This document shows positions 41,358 to 63,301 of a stretch of 64,000 nt of DNA, one piece after another. Source of the DNA: Streptomyces sp. CNQ-509 (GTDB lineage Bacteria > Actinomycetota > Actinomycetes > Streptomycetales > Streptomycetaceae); the NCBI RefSeq assembly GCF_001011035.1, contig NZ_CP011492.1, forward strand, positions 124,001 through 188,000, read 5' to 3'. A program made the position numbers and the translations under genes. Numbering within the stretch: position 1 is the first letter of the stretch; each line of letters begins with the position of its first letter. The notes below the pieces were generated by a model, which did no database searches, was not told the DNA's origin, and saw nothing but the letters and a program-made list of their open reading frames with translations.

Positions 41358-44300
41358 TCACCGGGCCGCGGCCCCGGCCGCTGGTGCGGGGGAGGTCTCC
41401 CCCTCGAACGTGGTCATCAGATAGCCCGCCAGCGCCTGCGGCGTGGGGTTGTCGAAGATGGCCATCGGCGGGATCTGCAGCCCCGACACGGCCGCGATCC
41501 GGTTGCACAGTTCGAGGGCCGTGAAGGAGGAGAACCCCAGCTCGGTGAACTGGGCGTCGGCGGGGATCTCCGCGGTGTCCGCGTGCCCGAGGACCTGGGC
41601 CGCGGCGTCCCGCAGGAGCTCGAGCAGCAGCTCGGCGCGCTGGGCGGCGGGGGCGGTGTCCAGCCGGTGGCGCAGCCGCGCGGCGGCCTCGCCGAGGGGT
41701 CCGGCGCCGTCGGCGTCCTGCTCCCGGGCGCCGCTCTCCGCGGCGCCGGCGCCGCCGGCCTCGGGGATCACGCGCAACAGGGAGCCGACGGCACCCTGTT
41801 CCGACTGCCTGACGTAGCGGTCCCAGTCGACGTCCACGAGGACGGGCGCGGCGGACCGGCCGGCGAGGGCACGTACCGCCAGCCGGGCCGCGGGCGTGGG
41901 CGCCATGGGGCGGATGCCCTGGTAGCGCAGGTGCTTTCCGGCCGCGGACTCCGCCGCCTCCGGGGCCTGCCAGGGACCGCAGGCCAGCGAGCTGACGGGC
42001 AGGCCGCGTACGCGGTACGTCTGGGCCAGCGCGTCCAGGTGGGCGTGCACGGCGCCCTGGGCACCGAACCCGGCCGCGCCGAGGATGCCGACCGCGGAGG
42101 AGCAGAGCACGAACGCTTGCAGCCCGCGGTCCAGGGTCAGTTCGCAGAGGTGCGCAAGGGACGCCGCGGCCGGGTCGAGCAGCCGGCCGATGTCGTCGCC
42201 GTCCACGGCGCCGACGACGGCGTCGTCGAGCTCGGCGGCCGTGTGCACCACCGCGGTCAGCGGGTGCTCGGGGGCGACGGAGCGGAGGAGCGCGGCGACG
42301 GCGTCGCGGTCGGTGAGGTCGACGGGGGCGACCGTCGCGTCCGCGCCCGCCGCGCGCAACTGCGCGACCAGCGCGGCGGCTTCGCCGTCCGCCCCGTCCG
42401 TCCCGGGCTCGGTGGCCAGGAGCAGACGGCGCACCCCTTCGCGTACGAGCTCGACGGCGACCTCGCCGGCGAGCGCGCAGGATGCCCCGGTCACCAGCAC
42501 CGTGCCGTCCGTGGCGGGCAGCCACGGCCCGGTGGCGGCGGCGAGGTCCGCGGGCCGCAGCCGGCGGGCGAAGAGCGCTCCGGGCCGGATGGCAACCTGG
42601 TCCTCGCGGGCACCCGAGCGGTCCGCCCGGCCTGCCAGCGCCGCCCGGAGCCGATCGCGCACGTCCCGGTCGCCGGCGCCGCCCGCGGGCAGGTCGGCCA
42701 AGCCGCCCCAGCGCTCGGGGTGTTCGACGGCGAATGCCTGCGCCAGCCCCCAGACCGCCGCCTGCGCGGGGTCGGCGGGCGGGTCCTGGCGACCCGTGGC
42801 GGCGCCGCCCGCGGTCACGAACCACACGGGGGTCCGCGCGGCGGCGTCGTCGAGCGCGTGCAGCAGCGCGGCGGACAGCTCCAGCCCGTCGGGGCCCGGC
42901 CGCGCCGGGTCGGCGAACGCCAGCAGCGACAGCACCCCGGCGAGCCGGGGTCCGCAGGTCCCCAGGGCGGCGCGCAGCCGGCCGGCGAACGTCGTACGGG
43001 CCATCTCCCGTGCAACGGTGACGACTTCGGCCTCGGCCCCGCCCTCGTCCAGGGCCGTCAGCACGGTCCGTACGGCCGGCTGCTCCTCGGTGCCCTCGGG
43101 GACCAGGACGACCCAGGCGCCGCCGTCCAGCGGGGGCGGCGTGCCGCCGTCCAGGGCCTCCCAGCCGAGGCGGTGGCCCCAGCCGCGCTGCCTCCGCCAG
43201 GTGACGAGCGCGGGCAGGACGGTCTTCCACGCCGTGACGTCGGCGTCCCGCACGCCCATCGCGGACAGCACGCCGTCCAGGTCCTCGCGCTCCAGCGCGT
43301 CCCACAGCGCCGCGTCGCCGGGGCGGGCGTCGGTCGCCTTGGTGGGGTCGGCGCGCAGCCAGTAGGGGCGGTGCTGGAAGGGGTAGGTGGGCAGGCTCGG
43401 GAGGCCGCCGCTGGGCCGGGGGAGGTGGGGGGTGAGGTCGAGCGGGTGGTGGTGGGTGTGGAGGCTGACCAGGGTGGCGAGGTGGGTGCGGGTCTCTGAC
43501 GGCAGGTGGGGGGTGCTGCGGGCGCTGGCGGGGAGGTGGGGGGTGAGGGCGGGGTGGGGTGCGAGTTCGGTGTAGAGGGTGATGGCGTCGGTCTCGGTGA
43601 GGTGGGTGATGCCTTGGTGGAATTGGACGGGTTGGCGGATGTGCTGGGCCCAGTAGTGGGGGTCGTGGTGCTGGTTGCTGGTGGCGGGCATCCCGGTGAC
43701 GTTGGAGATGACGGGGATGTCGGCGTCGCCGAGGGTGTGGTGGGTGAAGAGGTCTGTCAGGTGGTCGGTGAAGGTGTCGAGGATCGGTTCGGTGTGGGCG
43801 GTGTGGAAGGCGTGCGCGACCTTGAGCGCCTTGGTTCGGATACCGGCCTCGGTCAGCTCCGCGGCGAGTTCCTCCAGCGCGTCGAAGGGCCCGGCGAGGG
43901 CGGTGGAGACCTCGGAGTTGTACGCCGCGATCTCCACCCCTGCGTGCCGGTCCAGGTACGCGCCCAGGGGCTCGGGTGCGGACTGCACGGCGAGCATGCC
44001 GGTGCCCTCGGGGAGGGTGTGGAGGAGTTTGGCGCGGGTGGCGACCATGTCGGCGGCGGCGGCGAGGGGCAGGGTGCCGGTGAGGTGGGCGGCGGAGAGT
44101 TCGCCGATGGAGTGGCCGATGAGCGCGGTGGGCTGCACGCCGGTGGTCTGGAGCAGGCGGTAGCCGGCCACGTGGTGGGCGAAGAGAGCGGGCTGGGTGT
44201 AGAGCGTGGTTTCCAGCAGCTCCGCCGGCTCGCTGTCCTCCTCGGCGAACATCACGTCCCGTAGCGGGACTTCGGTGTCGAGGTGCCGGTCCAGCGCAGT

Positions 44301-46112
44301 GCAGACCTCGTCCAGGGCCTTGGCGTAGGCAGGGAAGGTCTTGTACAGCTCGCGGCCCATGCCGGGGCGCTGGCTGCCCTGCCCGGAGAACATCACGGCC
44401 AGCCGGCCGCCGGTCTCGACGGGGCCGGGGCCGGTGATCAGTGCCGGATGCGTGGCGCCGGTGGCCAGGGCGGTGAGGGCTTCGTGGAGTTCGGTGCGGT
44501 CGGCGGTGACGACGCCCGCGCGGTGTTCCAGCTTCGCCCGCCCCGACCACAGCCCTGCCGCCAACGCGCCGGCCTCGACCTGGGGATGCTCCTCGACATA
44601 CGCCGCCAGCCGCTCGGCCGACTGCGCGAGCGCGGCCGCCGTACGGGCCGAGACGACCACAGGCACCGGGATCGACTTGTCGACCTGCAGGGGTGACCCC
44701 TCGGCCTCGGCCGACTGCGCGGGCTCCGGCGCCGCTTCGAGGATGACGTGGGCGTTGGTGCCGCTGATCCCGAACGACGAGACCGCCGAGCGCCGCGGCT
44801 CGCCCGTCTCCGGCCACGGCTGGGTCTCGGTGAGCAGCGAGACGTGGCCTGCGGTCCAGTCGACATGGCTGCTGGGCTCGTCCACATGCAGCGTCGGCGG
44901 CAGCACACCGTGGCGCATCGCCTCGACCATCTTGATCACACCCGCGACGCCCGCGGCGGCCTGGGTGTGCCCGATGTTCGACTTCACCGCACCCAGCCAC
45001 AACGGACGCTCAGCACTGTGCGCCCGACCATACGTCGCCAGAAGAGCCTGGGCCTCGATCGGATCGCCGAGTGTCGTGCCCGTACCGTGCGCCTCCACCG
45101 CATCGATCTGACCCGCACTCAGCCGCGCACTGGCCAGGGCCTGCTCGATGACACGCTGCTGCGACGGCCCGTTCGGCGCCGTCAGCCCATTCGACGCACC
45201 ATCCTGATTGACCGCAGAACCCCGCAGCACCGCAAGAATCTCGTGCCCGTTGCGCTCCGCGTCCGACAACCGCTCCAGCAGCACGAAACCGACACCCTCA
45301 CCCCACCCCGTACCATCCGCAGCCTCCGCAAACGGCTTGCACCGCCCATCAGGCGCCAACCCCCGCTGCCGCGAAAACTCCACAAACACACCCGGCGTCG
45401 CCATCACCGTCACACCACCGGCAAGCGCCAGCTCACACTCACCGTTACGCAACGCCTGCGCAGCCAGATGCATGCTCACCAGAGAGGAGGAGCAGGCGGT
45501 GTCCACCGTGACCGCCGGACCTTCCAGACCGAAGGTGTACGCCACCCGACCCGACGCCACACTCGCCGCACCGCCATTGCCCAGGAAGCCGTCGAACCCC
45601 GGCGGCAGCCGGTCCATGAGCCGGGCGACGTAGTCGCTGTACATGACGCCGGCGAAGACGCCGGTCCTGCTGCCCCGCAGGCTGTGCGGGTCGAGGTCTG
45701 CGCGCTCGAACGCCTCCCACGCGGTCTCCAGCAGCAGCCGCTGCTGCGGGTCCGTCGCGGTCGCCTCCCGCGGGCTGATCTCGAAGAACGCCGCGTCGAA
45801 GGCGGCGGCGTCGTGGAGGAAGCCGCCCTCGCGGGCGTAGCTCGTACCGGATCTGTCGGGGTCGGCGTCGAAGAGCCCGTCCAGCTCCCAGCCGCGATTC
45901 AGGGGGAATCCGGAGATCGCGTCCGTCCCGTCGGCGACCAGCCGCCACAGGTCCTCCGGCGAACGCACGCCACCCGGGTACCGGCAGGCCATCGAAACGA
46001 TCGCCACCGGCTCCCGGTCCCCGGTCTCCAGGACGGACAGCCGCTGCTGGGCCTCATGCAGCTCGGCGGTGACCCACTTCAGGTACTCGACGAGCTTCTC
46101 TTCCTTGGACAT
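41358..46112 (-). CDS. PKS-B: single module KS-AT-KR(inactive)-ACP, no thioesterase
   Basis: 1584 aa. The N-terminal coiled-coil docking helix is [23 protein letters not shown]207, AT S668 with HAFH (malonyl type), and ACP S1529 in LGFSSFTAL follow. A KR-like domain (about 1200-1450) has lost all key features: the nucleotide loop reads TGASCALAG, the catalytic Lys is A1315, the Tyr is Q1352 ([10 protein letters not shown] for GxGNYAAANA) and the helper Asn is His. The beta-keto group should stay. The C-terminus ends 25-30 residues after the ACP, with no docking region and no thioesterase. This suits the last module of a tetronate PKS, which hands a beta-ketoacyl chain to glyceryl-ACP. ATG 46112 has a moderate GAGAGCGG site. 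Confidence 0.93.
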   Translation of the reverse strand: MSKEEKLVEYLKWVTAELHEAQQRLSVLETGDREPVAIVSMACRYPGGVRSPEDLWRLVADGTDAISGFPLNRGWELDGLFDADPDRSGTSYAREGGFLHDAAAFDAAFFEISPREATATDPQQRLLLETAWEAFERADLDPHSLRGSRTGVFAGVMYSDYVARLMDRLPPGFDGFLGNGGAASVASGRVAYTFGLEGPAVTVDTACSSSLVSMHLAAQALRNGECELALAGGVTVMATPGVFVEFSRQRGLAPDGRCKPFAEAADGTGWGEGVGFVLLERLSDAERNGHEILAVLRGSAVNQDGASNGLTAPNGPSQQRVIEQALASARLSAGQIDAVEAHGTGTTLGDPIEAQALLATYGRAHSAERPLWLGAVKSNIGHTQAAAGVAGVIKMVEAMRHGVLPPTLHVDEPSSHVDWTAGHVSLLTETQPWPETGEPRRSAVSSFGISGTNAHVILEAAPEPAQSAEAEGSPLQVDKSIPVPVVVSARTAAALAQSAERLAAYVEEHPQVEAGALAAGLWSGRAKLEHRAGVVTADRTELHEALTALATGATHPALITGPGPVETGGRLAVMFSGQGSQRPGMGRELYKTFPAYAKALDEVCTALDRHLDTEVPLRDVMFAEEDSEPAELLETTLYTQPALFAHHVAGYRLLQTTGVQPTALIGHSIGELSAAHLTGTLPLAAAADMVATRAKLLHTLPEGTGMLAVQSAPEPLGAYLDRHAGVEIAAYNSEVSTALAGPFDALEELAAELTEAGIRTKALKVAHAFHTAHTEPILDTFTDHLTDLFTHHTLGDADIPVISNVTGMPATSNQHHDPHYWAQHIRQPVQFHQGITHLTETDAITLYTELAPHPALTPHLPASARSTPHLPSETRTHLATLVSLHTHHHPLDLTPHLPRPSGGLPSLPTYPFQHRPYWLRADPTKATDARPGDAALWDALEREDLDGVLSAMGVRDADVTAWKTVLPALVTWRRQRGWGHRLGWEALDGGTPPPLDGGAWVVLVPEGTEEQPAVRTVLTALDEGGAEAEVVTVAREMARTTFAGRLRAALGTCGPRLAGVLSLLAFADPARPGPDGLELSAALLHALDDAAARTPVWFVTAGGAATGRQDPPADPAQAAVWGLAQAFAVEHPERWGGLADLPAGGAGDRDVRDRLRAALAGRADRSGAREDQVAIRPGALFARRLRPADLAAATGPWLPATDGTVLVTGASCALAGEVAVELVREGVRRLLLATEPGTDGADGEAAALVAQLRAAGADATVAPVDLTDRDAVAALLRSVAPEHPLTAVVHTAAELDDAVVGAVDGDDIGRLLDPAAASLAHLCELTLDRGLQAFVLCSSAVGILGAAGFGAQGAVHAHLDALAQTYRVRGLPVSSLACGPWQAPEAAESAAGKHLRYQGIRPMAPTPAARLAVRALAGRSAAPVLVDVDWDRYVRQSEQGAVGSLLRVIPEAGGAGAAESGAREQDADGAGPLGEAAARLRHRLDTAPAAQRAELLLELLRDAAAQVLGHADTAEIPADAQFTELGFSSFTALELCNRIAAVSGLQIPPMAIFDNPTPQALAGYLMTTFEGETSPAPAAGAAAR

Positions 46113-46175
46113 CCGCTCTCGATCCCGTTGTGACGAAAGGCGATGGCGCACTTTCGGGGAGTCTCGGCACGGCGG

Positions 46176-46192
46176 CTAAAGGGGTCCCTAAG
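46176..46192 (-). promoter_or_regulatory. CTTTAG box upstream of PKS-B
   Basis: In the gene's sense CTTAG (46192-46188), six bases, CTTTAG (46181-46176). This is a TTAG-CTTTAG pair like that before PKS-A, 64 bases before the PKS-B start. Confidence 0.5.
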
Positions 46193-46232
46193 AATCTCCG
46201 AAGCCCCGGCCGCCCCCGCCGAGGACGGCGCC

Positions 46233-46658
46233 TCAACCGAACCGTGCGGCATCCGCGGCCTCGGCGGCGTCGTGGACCGCCATGTCCGTGCGGCCGCTGA
46301 TGACCCGCATGTGGCGGATGAGACCGTTGGCACCGATCCGCATGACCGCGATCAGCGAGATGCGGACGAACTTGCCCCGCGGCACTCCCTCCGGGCGCAA
46401 CTCGGCGGTGATGGGCAGGGCGACGTGCTCGCGGTCCAGTCCCGCGACCGGCGCGCCGGGGAGCTCGTGCACGCCGTACGACACCAGTCGGGCGATGTGG
46501 GCGCGGTACGCGGCGCGTTCGATGAAGGTCTTGTCGCCGACCGGGTCCTCGACGTGGAGCGGGTCGGCGAAGAGGCCGAGGACGCCGTCGACGTCGCCCT
46601 CGTTGATCCGCCGGCAGTACTCCAGGGCGACTTGCTTGCGCGCGTCCTCGTCCAGCAT
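46233..46658 (-). CDS. SnoaL/ketosteroid isomerase-fold protein (NTF2-like)
   Basis: 141 aa. It begins YCRRINEGDVDGVLGLFAD, then PLHVEDPVGDKTF, the classic helix-strand start of delta5-3-ketosteroid isomerases. The DPVG loop carries the Asp base region. A later strand set (KFVRISLIAVMRIGANGLI) closes the cone. In polyketide pathways the fold serves as polyether epoxide hydrolase/cyclase (MonB, Lsd19), pyran synthase (SalBIII) or aldol cyclase (SnoaL). Which of these applies here is not readable. ATG 46658 has GAAGGAG upstream. It is followed by PKS-B after 120 bases, which carries its own box, and is divergent from the methyltransferase. Confidence 0.85.
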   Translation of the reverse strand: MLDEDARKQVALEYCRRINEGDVDGVLGLFADPLHVEDPVGDKTFIERAAYRAHIARLVSYGVHELPGAPVAGLDREHVALPITAELRPEGVPRGKFVRISLIAVMRIGANGLIRHMRVISGRTDMAVHDAAEAADAARFG

Positions 46659-46756
46659 CGGTGGTGCTCCTTCACGACGGCGGTGCGGGCCTGCCCGCGC
46701 CGGGGAGAGCATGTTCGACGCCGTCGCCAAAGCCCCGCCAAAGCGCTTGGCCCCGG

Positions 46757-46798
46757 CCTAGTTCGGACCAAGGCGGTCTTTAGACGGCGCTCCTAGTT
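46757..46798. promoter_or_regulatory. Divergent promoter with CTTTAG flanked by CCTAGTT repeats
   Basis: In the 210-base gap between the SnoaL-fold gene and the methyltransferase, CCTAGTT occurs at 46757-46763 and again at 46792-46798. CTTTAG at 46778-46783 lies between them and points to the methyltransferase, 85 bases before its start. It is a likely shared operator region for both arms of the cluster. Confidence 0.5.
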
Positions 46799-46868
46799 TC
46801 GCCTTTCGTCAGATGTGGATTCCGCGGCCGTCTCGGTCGGCGACCGATCGCAGAAAGGGATTGCCGTT

Positions 46869-47771
46869 GTGAAGCTGTCACTGTGGGAAGACTTGCGGAT
46901 GCTGGGAAACCTCGCCCTGGTCCGTATGATCTCCGACCCCGAGAAGAAGACGGCACGGCTGTACGAGATGTACCCGCCGGACCGGCTGGTCGTCGAGGAC
47001 ACCAACTACTACAACCTCGGCTACTGGCCGGGGTGCACCAAGCTCGACGAGGCGGCGCAGGCCCTCGCCGACGAGGTGGCCGACACGGCCGAGTTCAAGC
47101 CCGACGACACGATCCTCGACGTCGGCTTCGGCTACGGAGACCAGGACTTCCATTGGATCGACAAGTACGGCCCCAGCAAGATCATCGGCATCAACATCAC
47201 CAAGACGCACATCCGGATCGCCACCGACCGCGCCAAGGAGCGCGGACTGACGGACCGGATCGACTTCCGCGAGGGCTCCGCGACCGCGATCCCGCTGCCT
47301 GACAACAGTGTCGACAAGGTGGTGGCCCTGGAGTCGGCGTTCCACTTCGCCACCCGCGCGGACTTCTTCGCCGAGGCGCACCGCGTCCTGCGCCCGGGCG
47401 GCGTGCTGGTGACCGCCGACATCATCCCGATGGAGGGCGGCAAGCCGAAGGCCGACATCCGCTCGCACGCCATCAAGTGGATCCGCGTCATGATCGACGA
47501 CGCCAACTGGTACCCGCGGAAGCGGTACGGCGAGATCCTGGAGTCCGCGGGCTTCGAGAGCGTCGAGGTCAGGTCGATCCGCGACGAAGTCTACGAGCCG
47601 TGGCGCGAGTACCACGTGCGCCGGCTCCAGGACCCGACGTTCAAGAGCCGGTCCAGCAAGCTCTTCTACAAGATGGTGGCCGTCGCCCACCGCGACCAGG
47701 ACCTGCTGAAGGACGAGCTGAAGTCCCTGGACTACGTGGTGTCCGCGGCCCGCAAGCCGCAGAAGCCGTAG
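46869..47771 (+). CDS. SAM-dependent O-methyltransferase
   Basis: 300 aa class I methyltransferase. SAM motif I is LDVGFGYGDQDF (83-94), followed by IIGINITKTHI and later ALESAFHF and RVLRPGGVLVTADI, typical of the UbiE/EryG-like small-molecule group. GTG 46869 has AGAAAGGGA nine bases upstream, and the frame upstream of it is not supported. It is the first gene of the plus-strand arm leading into PKS-C, -D and -E, 216 bases before PKS-C. It could methylate a hydroxyl of the polyketide, the tetronate or a sugar. C-methylation is less likely from its kin. Confidence 0.9.
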   Translation: MKLSLWEDLRMLGNLALVRMISDPEKKTARLYEMYPPDRLVVEDTNYYNLGYWPGCTKLDEAAQALADEVADTAEFKPDDTILDVGFGYGDQDFHWIDKYGPSKIIGINITKTHIRIATDRAKERGLTDRIDFREGSATAIPLPDNSVDKVVALESAFHFATRADFFAEAHRVLRPGGVLVTADIIPMEGGKPKADIRSHAIKWIRVMIDDANWYPRKRYGEILESAGFESVEVRSIRDEVYEPWREYHVRRLQDPTFKSRSSKLFYKMVAVAHRDQDLLKDELKSLDYVVSAARKPQKP

Positions 47772-47834
47772 CCGGCGACCGGCCAAGAGCGCGGCGGCCG
47801 AGCGGCCACGCCATCGGTCCGCAGCCGCCCGTCA

Positions 47835-47867
47835 CGCCCTCCCGCGGCCCCCTGCCCCGGGAGGGCG
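47835..47867 (+). terminator. GC hairpin between methyltransferase gene and PKS-C
   Basis: A perfect 10-bp stem (47835-47844 with 47858-47867) and a 13-base loop lie 64 bases after the methyltransferase stop. It has no U-tract. It may attenuate readthrough into the PKS genes. Confidence 0.4.
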
Positions 47868-47987
47868 CAGCCCGGTCGGCACCCGCGGGCGTTCGTCGTC
47901 CCCCGTCCCTGTAGCTCCGCCGGTACGTACCCGCCGCGCGGTCCCTGCCCGCAGGCGCCGCCGGCGCCGTCTCCACGAAGGCGTTCG

Positions 47988-50900
47988 ATGGCCAGCAGCA
48001 ACGAGGAAAAGCTCCGCGACTACCTGAAGGCGGTCACCGCCGATCTGCGCCAGACCCGGCAGCGGCTCCAGTCGCTGGAGGAGCGCGACCACGAGCCGAT
48101 CGCGGTCGTCGGGATGGCGTGCCGCTACCCCGGCGGCGCGGTGTCGCCGGACGCGCTGTGGGAGCTGGTGTCGGCGGGCGGTGACGCCATCGGCGAGTTC
48201 CCCGCCGACCGGGGCTGGGACCTGGAGGCGGTCTTCGACGCGGACCCGGACAAGGCGGGCACGAGCTACGCGCGCCGCGGCGGCTTCCTCTACGACCTGC
48301 CGGAGTTCGACGCCGGGCTGTTCGGGGTGTCGCCGCGGGAGGCTGCGGCGATGGACCCGCAGCAGCGGCTGCTGCTGGAGCTGGCCTGGGAGGCGCTGGA
48401 GCGGGCGGGGATCGCGGCCGACGGGCTGCGCGGCTCCGCCACCGGCGTGTTCGCGGGCACCTCGGCGGCGGACTACGGGCCGCGGCTGCACGAGGCGACC
48501 GCCGGCGCGGAGGGCTACATGCTGACGGGGACGACGCCGAGCGTCGCCTCCGGGCGGATCGCGTACACGCTCGGTCTCGAGGGCCCGGCGCTGACGGTCG
48601 ACACGGCCTGCTCGTCCTCGCTGGTGGCGGTGCACCTGGCCACGCGCGCGCTGCGCGCGCGGGAGTGCACGATGGCGCTGGCGGGCGGCGCGACGGTGAT
48701 GTCGACGCCGGGGATGTTCGTGGAGTTCTCGCGGCAGCGCGGGCTGGCGTCCGACGGGCGGTGCAAGTCGTTCTCGGACGACGCCGACGGCACCGGCTGG
48801 AGCGAGGGCGCGGGCATGCTCGTGCTGGAACGGCTCTCCGACGCACGGGCGGCCGGGCACCCGGTACTCGCGGTGATCCGCGGCAGCGCGGTCAACCAGG
48901 ACGGCGCCTCCAACGGCCTCACCGCGCCCAACGGGCCGGCGCAGCAGCGGGTCATCGCCCAGGCCCTTGCCGACGCCCGGCTCACCGCGCGGCAGGTCGA
49001 CGCGGTGGAGGCACACGGCACGGGCACGTCGCTGGGCGACCCCATCGAGGCCCAGGCGCTGCTGGCGACGTACGGCCGGGAGCACAGCGCGGAACAGCCG
49101 CTGTGGCTCGGCTCGGTGAAATCCAACATCGGGCACACCCAGACCGCCGCGGGCGTGGCCGGGATCATCAAGATGGTGCAGGCCATGCGGCACGGCCGGC
49201 TGCCGCGCACGCTGCACTCCGAGACCCCGTCCCGGCACGTCGAGTGGGCCGGGGGCGGCGTCGCGCTGCTGGCCGAAGAGGTCGACTGGCCCGAGTCGGA
49301 CCGGCCGCGGCGGGCGGCGGTCTCCGCGTTCGGCATCAGCGGCACCAACGCGCACGTCATCCTGGAAGAGGGCCCGCCTCCCGCGGAGCCCGCGGAGCGC
49401 TCCGGCGAGGGCGGGCCGCGTACGGCGCTGTGGACGCTGTCGGCCCGTACGGGCGAGGCGCTGCGGGCGCGGGCCGCGGAGCTTGCCGAGGCGGTACGCA
49501 CCGAAGAGCCGCCCGCCGCAGGGGACGTGGGCTGGTCGCTGGCGACCACGCGGGCCGCGTTCGACGAGCGGGCCGTGGTACTGGGCGGCGATACCGCAGA
49601 GCTGGCCGAGGGCCTGGCGGCGCTGGCCGCGGACCGCGGCTCCCCGCGCGTGGTGCGCGGCAGCGCGGTGTCCGGCGCGGCGCGCCCGGTGTTCGTCTTC
49701 TCCGGGCAGGGCGCGCAGTGGCCGGGTATGGCCGTGGGGCTGTGGGACTCCGAGCCGGTGTTCGCCGCGTCGATGGAGCGCTGCGCCGCCGCCCTCGCCC
49801 CGTACACGGGCTACACGCTGCGCGAGAAGCTGACCGCACCCGCGGACGACGCCGCGTGGGAGCGGGACGACGTCGTACAGCCGCTGATGTGGGCGGTGAT
49901 GGTCTCGCTCGCCGAGCTGTGGCGCCACCACGGCGTGACGCCGGCGGCGGTCGTGGGCCACTCGCAGGGCGAGTTCGCGGCGGCCGTGGCCGCGGGGGCG
50001 CTGTCGCTGGAGGACGGCGCCCGTCTGGTGGCCGTACGCAGCCGGGTCGTGCACGCGCTCTCCGGGCACGGCTCGATGGCCTCGGTGTCGCTGCCCGTGG
50101 CGGAGGTGGAGAAGCGGCTCGCGGAGACCGGCGGCGACGTCGGTGTCGCGGCCGTCAACGGCCCGTCGGCGACGGTCGTCGCGGGCGTCGACGCGGACGT
50201 GCGGGCGTTCATGCGCGACTGCGAGGAGCAGGGCGTGCGGACGCGAACCGTGCCCATCGCCTACGCCTCGCACTCGCCGCTCGTCGAGCCGGTGCGCGAG
50301 GAGATGCTGCGCGAGCTGGCGGCCATCACCCCGCGGGCCGGGGAGGTGCCGTTCTACTCCACCGTCACCGGCGAGCCGATGCCGACCGAGTCGCTGGACG
50401 CCGCGTACTGGTACCGCAACCTGCGCTCCCCCGTGCTCTTCGCGCAGACCGTGGAGCGGCTGATGGACGCGGGGCACACCGTGTTCCTGGAGATGGGCCC
50501 GCACCCGGTGCTCGTGCCCGCGATCGAGCAGGTCCTCGACGCGACGGAGACCGACGGCCGGGCGCTGGGCACGCTGCGCCGCGACGAGGACGGCGAGCCG
50601 CGCTTCAAGCAGGCGCTGGCGGAGGCGTACGCGGCCGGTGTGGTGCCGGACTGGCAGGTGCTCTTCCCCGATGCCCGTACGGTGCCGCTGCCCACGTACC
50701 CGTTCCAGCGCCGCCGCTACTGGCTCGCCGACCGCGACGACCGCGCTCCGCGGGCGGCGCAGACCCGGGCGGGAGGGTCCGACGAGGCGTTCTGGGCGCT
50801 GGTCGAGCAGGCCGACACCGAGGCGCTGCGCCGGGAGTTGCCGGAGGTCGGCGAGGACGCGCTGCGCGCGGTGGTGCCGGCGCTGCACCGCTGGCGCTCC

Positions 50901-52973
50901 CGGACCCGTACGGACGCGGCGCTCGCCGGTCAGCGCTACGAGATCGGGTGGCGCCCGGCCGCGGAGCGGCGGACCCCGGGGCCGGACGGGCACTGGCTGC
51001 TGGTGACCCGGACGGGGGCCGCCGGGCGGCTCGCCGACTGGGCCGACGCGGCGGGTGCCGCGCTCTCCGCCCGCGGCGCCGGGGTGACCGTGGTCGAGCT
51101 GGACGAGCGGGCCGACGACGAACGTGCCGGCATCGCACGGCGGTTGTCGGCCGCGCTGGCCGGCGAGGCGGTCGACGGCGTGCTGTCGCTGCTGCCCCTG
51201 GACGAGCGCCCGCACCCCGGGCACGCGGCACTTCCGTCGGGCGTCGGGGGGCTGCTGGGGCTCGTGCAGGCGCTGGCGGGGCTGGGCGTCGCCGCGCCCG
51301 TCTGGTCGCTGACGTGCGCCGCGGTGAAAGCCCTGGACGACGACGTGCTCGCGCACCCGGAGCAGGCGGAGACATGGGGTCTCGGCCGGGTGGTGGCGCT
51401 GGAGCAGCCGCAGTTGTGGGGCGGCCTGGTCGACCTCCCGGAGCGGCCGGGCGACGAGGACTGGCTGCGCCTCTGCGCGGTGCTCGCGGGCGGGGCGGGA
51501 GACGAGGACCAGGTGGCGATACGGCCCGGCGGCCCGCGCGTACGGCGGCTGCTGCCCGCGCCGGCGCCCGCGGACAGCCCGGTCTGGCAGCCGGGCGGCA
51601 CGGTCGTCGTCACCGGCGGCTCGGGCTCGCTGGCGCCGCACCTGGCGCGCTGGCTGGCCGACGGCGGAGCGGAGCACATCGTGCTGGCCAGCCGCCGCGG
51701 CCCCGACGCGCCCGGCCACGAGGCGCTGGCCGCCGAACTCGCCGGGCGGGGCGTAGGAGTCACGGCGCTGTCCTGCGACCTGACCGACCGCGACTCCGTA
51801 CGCGCCCTGCTGCGGCGGGCCGCGGAGCTGGGCGGGCCGGTCCGCGCCGTCGTGCACGCCGCGACCTCCACCCGGCTGGAGCCGCTTGCCGACGCCACCG
51901 CCGCCGGGGTGGCGGAGGTGCTGGCCGCCAAGGCGCTCGGCGCGGTGCACCTGGCCGAGTCGATGGATCCGGACGGTCCCGCGGAGCTGGTGTTCTTCTC
52001 CTCCATCGCCGCCGTCTGGGGCAGCGGCGAGCACGGCGCGTACGCGGCGGCGAACGCCTTCCTCGACGCGTACGCGCAGCAACTGCGCGGCCGGGGCCGG
52101 AAGGTGACGTCCGTCGCCTTCGGCGCATGGCGCAGCGAGGTGCTGCCTGAAGGGCTGGACGAGGCGCAGTTGGAGCGGCAGGGCCTGCCGCTGCTCGACC
52201 CGGAGCTGGCGCTCGCCGGCCTCGGCCGGGAGGTGGCGGGCGCGGGCGGCGGGCGGCCGGTGACGCTGGTCGACGTGGACTGGGAGACGTTCGCCCCGGT
52301 CTTCGCCTCGGCCCGGCCGCGGCCGCTGCTGGACGAGATCCCCGCGGTACGGGGCGCGTTGCGGCGCTCCGCGGAGGCGGGCGGGACCGGCGCGGCGGAC
52401 GGCGGCGACACCGGGGAGCGGCTGCGGAAGCTGGCCGGGCTGCCGGAGGCGGCGCGCGGGCGCGAGGTGCTGGACGTGGTGACCGCCGAGGTGGCCGCGG
52501 TGCTGGGTCACAGCCCGGCCGACCGGCCCGCGCCGATGCGGACGTTCAAGGAGCTGGGCTTCGACTCGCTGACCGCGGTGGCGCTGCGCAACCGGCTCCG
52601 CGCGGCGACGGGCCTGTCGCTGCCGGTGACGCTGGTCTTCGACCACCCCAGCCCGCAGGCGCTCGCCCGGTTCCTCACCGGCCAGTTGGGCACGGCCGGC
52701 GAGCAGGCGGCGCCCGGCTCCGTACACGAGGAACTGGACCGGCTGGCCGCGGCCCTGGACGCGGCGCCCGTCGAGGGTGCGGAACGCGCCGCCGTGCGCG
52801 ACCGGTTGCAGGCGCTCGCCGCCGCGCTGGCCGGAGGCGGCACGGCGGCGAGCGGGCGGGGCGAGGACGACGACGCCGACCTCGACGACGCCAGCACCGA
52901 CGACCTACTGAAGATCATCGACGACGAGTTCGGCCCGGCGGAGCCCGGACCGACGGCATCGACCACCGGCTGA
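47988..52973 (+). CDS. PKS-C: single module KS-AT(methylmalonyl)-KR-ACP
   Basis: 1661 aa. The N-terminal docking helix is [23 protein letters not shown]208 follows, then AT S659 in GHSQGE with YASH at 759-762, the methylmalonyl signature and the only such AT in the window. The KR has Y1352 in HGAYAAAN and the Trp of A-type KRs in AAVWGS; the nucleotide loop TGGSGSLAP is slightly altered. ACP S1527 and a C-terminal docking region ending [12 protein letters not shown] follow. It should add an alpha-methyl, beta-hydroxy unit. There is no DH. ATG 47988 follows GAAGG. PKS-D starts 40 bases after its stop, and the matching docking ends suggest chain transfer C to D. Confidence 0.95.
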   Translation: MASSNEEKLRDYLKAVTADLRQTRQRLQSLEERDHEPIAVVGMACRYPGGAVSPDALWELVSAGGDAIGEFPADRGWDLEAVFDADPDKAGTSYARRGGFLYDLPEFDAGLFGVSPREAAAMDPQQRLLLELAWEALERAGIAADGLRGSATGVFAGTSAADYGPRLHEATAGAEGYMLTGTTPSVASGRIAYTLGLEGPALTVDTACSSSLVAVHLATRALRARECTMALAGGATVMSTPGMFVEFSRQRGLASDGRCKSFSDDADGTGWSEGAGMLVLERLSDARAAGHPVLAVIRGSAVNQDGASNGLTAPNGPAQQRVIAQALADARLTARQVDAVEAHGTGTSLGDPIEAQALLATYGREHSAEQPLWLGSVKSNIGHTQTAAGVAGIIKMVQAMRHGRLPRTLHSETPSRHVEWAGGGVALLAEEVDWPESDRPRRAAVSAFGISGTNAHVILEEGPPPAEPAERSGEGGPRTALWTLSARTGEALRARAAELAEAVRTEEPPAAGDVGWSLATTRAAFDERAVVLGGDTAELAEGLAALAADRGSPRVVRGSAVSGAARPVFVFSGQGAQWPGMAVGLWDSEPVFAASMERCAAALAPYTGYTLREKLTAPADDAAWERDDVVQPLMWAVMVSLAELWRHHGVTPAAVVGHSQGEFAAAVAAGALSLEDGARLVAVRSRVVHALSGHGSMASVSLPVAEVEKRLAETGGDVGVAAVNGPSATVVAGVDADVRAFMRDCEEQGVRTRTVPIAYASHSPLVEPVREEMLRELAAITPRAGEVPFYSTVTGEPMPTESLDAAYWYRNLRSPVLFAQTVERLMDAGHTVFLEMGPHPVLVPAIEQVLDATETDGRALGTLRRDEDGEPRFKQALAEAYAAGVVPDWQVLFPDARTVPLPTYPFQRRRYWLADRDDRAPRAAQTRAGGSDEAFWALVEQADTEALRRELPEVGEDALRAVVPALHRWRSRTRTDAALAGQRYEIGWRPAAERRTPGPDGHWLLVTRTGAAGRLADWADAAGAALSARGAGVTVVELDERADDERAGIARRLSAALAGEAVDGVLSLLPLDERPHPGHAALPSGVGGLLGLVQALAGLGVAAPVWSLTCAAVKALDDDVLAHPEQAETWGLGRVVALEQPQLWGGLVDLPERPGDEDWLRLCAVLAGGAGDEDQVAIRPGGPRVRRLLPAPAPADSPVWQPGGTVVVTGGSGSLAPHLARWLADGGAEHIVLASRRGPDAPGHEALAAELAGRGVGVTALSCDLTDRDSVRALLRRAAELGGPVRAVVHAATSTRLEPLADATAAGVAEVLAAKALGAVHLAESMDPDGPAELVFFSSIAAVWGSGEHGAYAAANAFLDAYAQQLRGRGRKVTSVAFGAWRSEVLPEGLDEAQLERQGLPLLDPELALAGLGREVAGAGGGRPVTLVDVDWETFAPVFASARPRPLLDEIPAVRGALRRSAEAGGTGAADGGDTGERLRKLAGLPEAARGREVLDVVTAEVAAVLGHSPADRPAPMRTFKELGFDSLTAVALRNRLRAATGLSLPVTLVFDHPSPQALARFLTGQLGTAGEQAAPGSVHEELDRLAAALDAAPVEGAERAAVRDRLQALAAALAGGGTAASGRGEDDDADLDDASTDDLLKIIDDEFGPAEPGPTASTTG

Positions 52974-53013
52974 CCAGCGCCGGAGCGGCACACGGAGAGG
53001 AGCAGTTCCGGCC

Positions 53014-63234
<10,221 letters not shown>

Positions 63235-63301
63235 CGCCCCCCGCCCGTACGCCACTGAACCACCCGGTACCTCTCCGCGCCTCGACAAGGAGCTTGCGCT
63301 G

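Noticed and set aside
41358..46112. Reading PKS-B as a normal reducing module
   Set aside because: The KR lacks Tyr, Lys, Asn and a proper nucleotide loop, so reduction is not expected.
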